Assembly: GCA_037954235.1 (NCBI GenBank)
Contig: JBBMOA010000015.1
Span: 8,972,001-9,036,000, forward strand
From: Aulostomus chinensis
Lineage: Eukaryota; Chordata; Actinopteri; Syngnathiformes; Aulostomidae
Length of the DNA: 64,000 nucleotides
Direction: 5' to 3'
A program made the translations under genes and the position numbers. The first letter of the stretch is position 1; each line of letters opens with the position of its first letter. Below are positions 61,708 to 64,000 of the stretch, piece after piece. The notes beneath the pieces are model-generated. The model did not search any database and was not told where the DNA came from. It worked only from the letters and a program-made list of their open reading frames with translations.

Positions 61708-62022
61708 CTACAGAGACACAACAACAAACGCAGACATGACACTTTCCTTTCCTCAGACAGTTTCTAAACATGACACTAAGATTCATCATACAGAAGATCA
61801 TCAGCTTTACATAAGTTTGGTAACTTCAGCTCTTCAACACTGGCTCACAACACTGGGGGTAAAAAAGGACAAAAAGTCACAAGGGATTCCTCTCTGCAGG
61901 AATTTCATAAAATGTGCTTCAAAACAAAATAGATATTGCAAAATGACACAACGCACGATCTCATGACTCTGTCTGCTGAATATCAACACCCTGGAGTTAA
62001 TGATAAGGCCCTCTGAGTGCAT

Positions 62023-62023
<1 letters not shown>

Positions 62024-62079
<56 letters not shown>
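62024..62079. repeat. (GT)n microsatellite
   Basis: About 27 GT units in the 5' intronic region of ehbp1l1. Confidence 0.95.
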
Positions 62080-62080
<1 letters not shown>

Positions 62081-62375
62081 CCAGAGTGCACATGGGTTTT
62101 CATTTGTCCTTCTGTTTTCATGTGTCAACGTGTAATACAGAGAGAATTAGATAACACTATGAACATTCGTCACTAGAGGGCCTTTTGTGAAAATAAACCA
62201 AAAAGATAAAATTCAATGAGGTGGTAACAGTACGACTGAAAATTAGTAATCATCGTACATAAATGAGCCTAAACACATTCAGTAACATACATTGATACAC
62301 ATTACAGGATGAGCATGTGGCCTAAACAAGTACATTTACACACACACAACTACATACTGATTCTTATCAACATAA

Positions 62376-62406
<31 letters not shown>

Positions 62407-62733
62407 CACACACACACACTTCAGCCTATATACAAACACACAAAAACATAAATATACAAAAAAACACTGAAAAGGACAAACACTCCAACAATACATAGTC
62501 ACAGAAGACGATGCATGAGTAGTTTGTCAGTACGAAGTGAACCTGTATGAGGGTCCTGTAATTGTGTGTGTTCACATGTGTATGTGTGTATGTACGTGTA
62601 TGTGTGTGTGTGTGTGTGTCTTTCAGTTGTATCATTTCAGCCCTGTGCTACACAGGAAGTGACACAGGAAGCTGCAGCTGAGTCATGTGATCTGAGTCTG
62701 TGCCTCTTGAAAGGAATAAGGCAGTTCCAGTAC

Positions 62734-62800
<67 letters not shown>
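62734..62800. repeat. (CA)n microsatellite
   Basis: About 33 perfect CA units. An interrupted CA tract also lies at 62376-62420 and an imperfect TG tract at about 62575-62620, so (CA)/(TG) tracts face each other across about 250 nt. Confidence 0.95.
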
Positions 62801-62802
<2 letters not shown>

Positions 62803-64000
62803 CAAGTACAATCAAATCCATTCCATTCAACCACCAGATGTCCGTTTGATTCATAACATAAAAGAAGCAATAAAGCAAAAGTTTATAGATGAAAAATATC
62901 AGAAGTTTTAGTGAAAGTAAAGCAGAGGGGACTGTTTTGGGAGTGGGGGGGGTTCATGTGTTTATGTGGAACAGTATGTATGTTAGGGGGTCAGGACTGG
63001 CAGAAACAGAGTAAAAATAGGAGCAAAATGAGGATAAATTAAGATTTGTTGACACGCTGGAGCGACTCGAAACACAAAGACGTGTCCGCAGTCACAACAG
63101 CAGTGGCAGGCGGCTGTGACAGACTTTATATAAGCAAACATTAGTGGTGTTAAACGCTTAGCAACATCTAATTACTGTGCACTGTGGTTGGTGTTTTGTT
63201 ATTGACCAGACAAGTTGACTACATGATGTTTATGAACTGTGGAGTTATATTTAGTAATAGATACATTTCACAGCACAATCATCTCTTCCTTACTTTCGCT
63301 ACACCGTCTCAGTGTTATTAACAAAATGTATTTATGTCTGAGGAACAATACTGCCTCTTTCAGCATCTCTCGATCCTTGTCTCACTCGCTGTCTCATGGC
63401 TAAGTGGTGTCATTCTTCTCTTTGCCTCCTCTGGATGGTTTTTTAAAAAAAATTTCTTTACCCAAAACCCAGTGTGGAGAACTTTCACAAGGTTTCTTCC
63501 ACCTACATTTACATGTTAATACACCCTGTTCTTTTTTGACTTCCTTAAATCTGTTAAAAATTACAAAATGAGGACCTAAATTCAAATAAAACAAATAACT
63601 GAACAGAAAGCGCAAAGAGAGTGCAAACCTCTGTCACTTTTGGTCCCTGGTACTTTAACGCTCTGGCCATCACTGAAGCTGCAAGCAGGCCCTCACACCC
63701 CGCACACGTTTAAGTGTGTAGCTTTTCCATAGCGTGAGAGGGCGTTGCCACTCCATAATATTTAGACTTTGCATGAGAAAGCAGACTAACGTTTGCACTG
63801 TGGCACTAACATCACTTCTTGCATTAACTAGATGATGCACAAGAACGAAAGATGACGTGAAGCCAACCCAGCGTCATTCTGACCGACATGAAATGACACC
63901 ATGACTTGGACATAAATCCAGCTTGTAGACATCTTAAGACTGAGACTCTCATCAAACGTGTGAAGTTTGGAAAAGATCGGGCCAAGCGGAGCCCAGTTAC

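Larger units (their letters stand above)
61708..64000. other. ehbp1l1: ehbp1l1 upstream intron, no exon recognised
   Basis: The next upstream ehbp1l1 exon should end in phase 2, just before the Trp-Gln-Pro junction, and encode a stretch rich in Lys and aromatic residues. I found no such segment here, so it is probably to the right of the window. The stretch holds (TG)n at 62024-62079, CA tracts at 62376-62420 and 62734-62800, and a few unsupported short frames. Confidence 0.55.

Overview
This is nuclear genomic DNA from a ray-finned fish, most likely a percomorph-type teleost; I cannot name the species. The evidence is split genes with canonical GT-AG introns, dense (CA)n/(TG)n microsatellites, teleost-type mobile-element fragments, and a set of genes whose human counterparts lie together on 11q13 (RBM14, RIN1, DPP3, CD248, EHBP1L1). 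I rebuilt exon boundaries by hand from splice signals and reading phase. For rbm14b, rin1, dpp3, cd248 and ehbp1l1 every exon joins in frame.

Layout, left to right. 1-121 may be the last coding piece of an unidentified plus-strand gene. 3,022-7,650 is rbm14b (minus): tandem RRMs plus a Tyr/Gly/Ser prion-like tail. 8,788-11,275 is a rin1-type gene (plus): SH2 domain and Ser-Pro-rich region, but no recognisable RH/VPS9/RA part. 12,624-21,600 is dpp3 (minus), a complete M49 zinc peptidase in 18 coding exons, with a CCAAT/GC-box/ETS promoter at its 5' end. A tRNA-Ser(GCT) gene lies at 21,819-21,900 (plus). 22,344-26,216 is cd248/endosialin (minus), two coding exons joined by a GC-AG intron. 26,217-37,550 is about 11 kb of gene-poor DNA with microsatellites, a MITE-like element carrying a broken Myb/SANT-like fragment, an L2-type LINE/SINE tail and one orphan exon-like segment. 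37,550-61,707 is ehbp1l1 (minus), 29 coding exons. Its first exon or exons lie beyond the right edge or were not found in 61,708-64,000.

The genes do not form a pathway in the bacterial sense, but two are membrane-traffic proteins (rin1-like adaptor; ehbp1l1, with C2-like, CH, bMERB and CaaX elements). cd248 is a type I surface receptor, rbm14b a nuclear RNA-binding coactivator, and dpp3 a cytosolic peptidase with a KEAP1-type ETGE motif.

The most unusual structure is in ehbp1l1. Its middle is a run of phase-symmetric exons (four 1-1, seven 2-2, one switch exon), including a 646-codon exon of almost pure Glu/Lys/Arg. Several of its splice sites sit directly against long (UG)n tracts, and one intron uses a perfect AG|GCAAGT GC donor. 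Together these suggest a heavily spliced modular linker.
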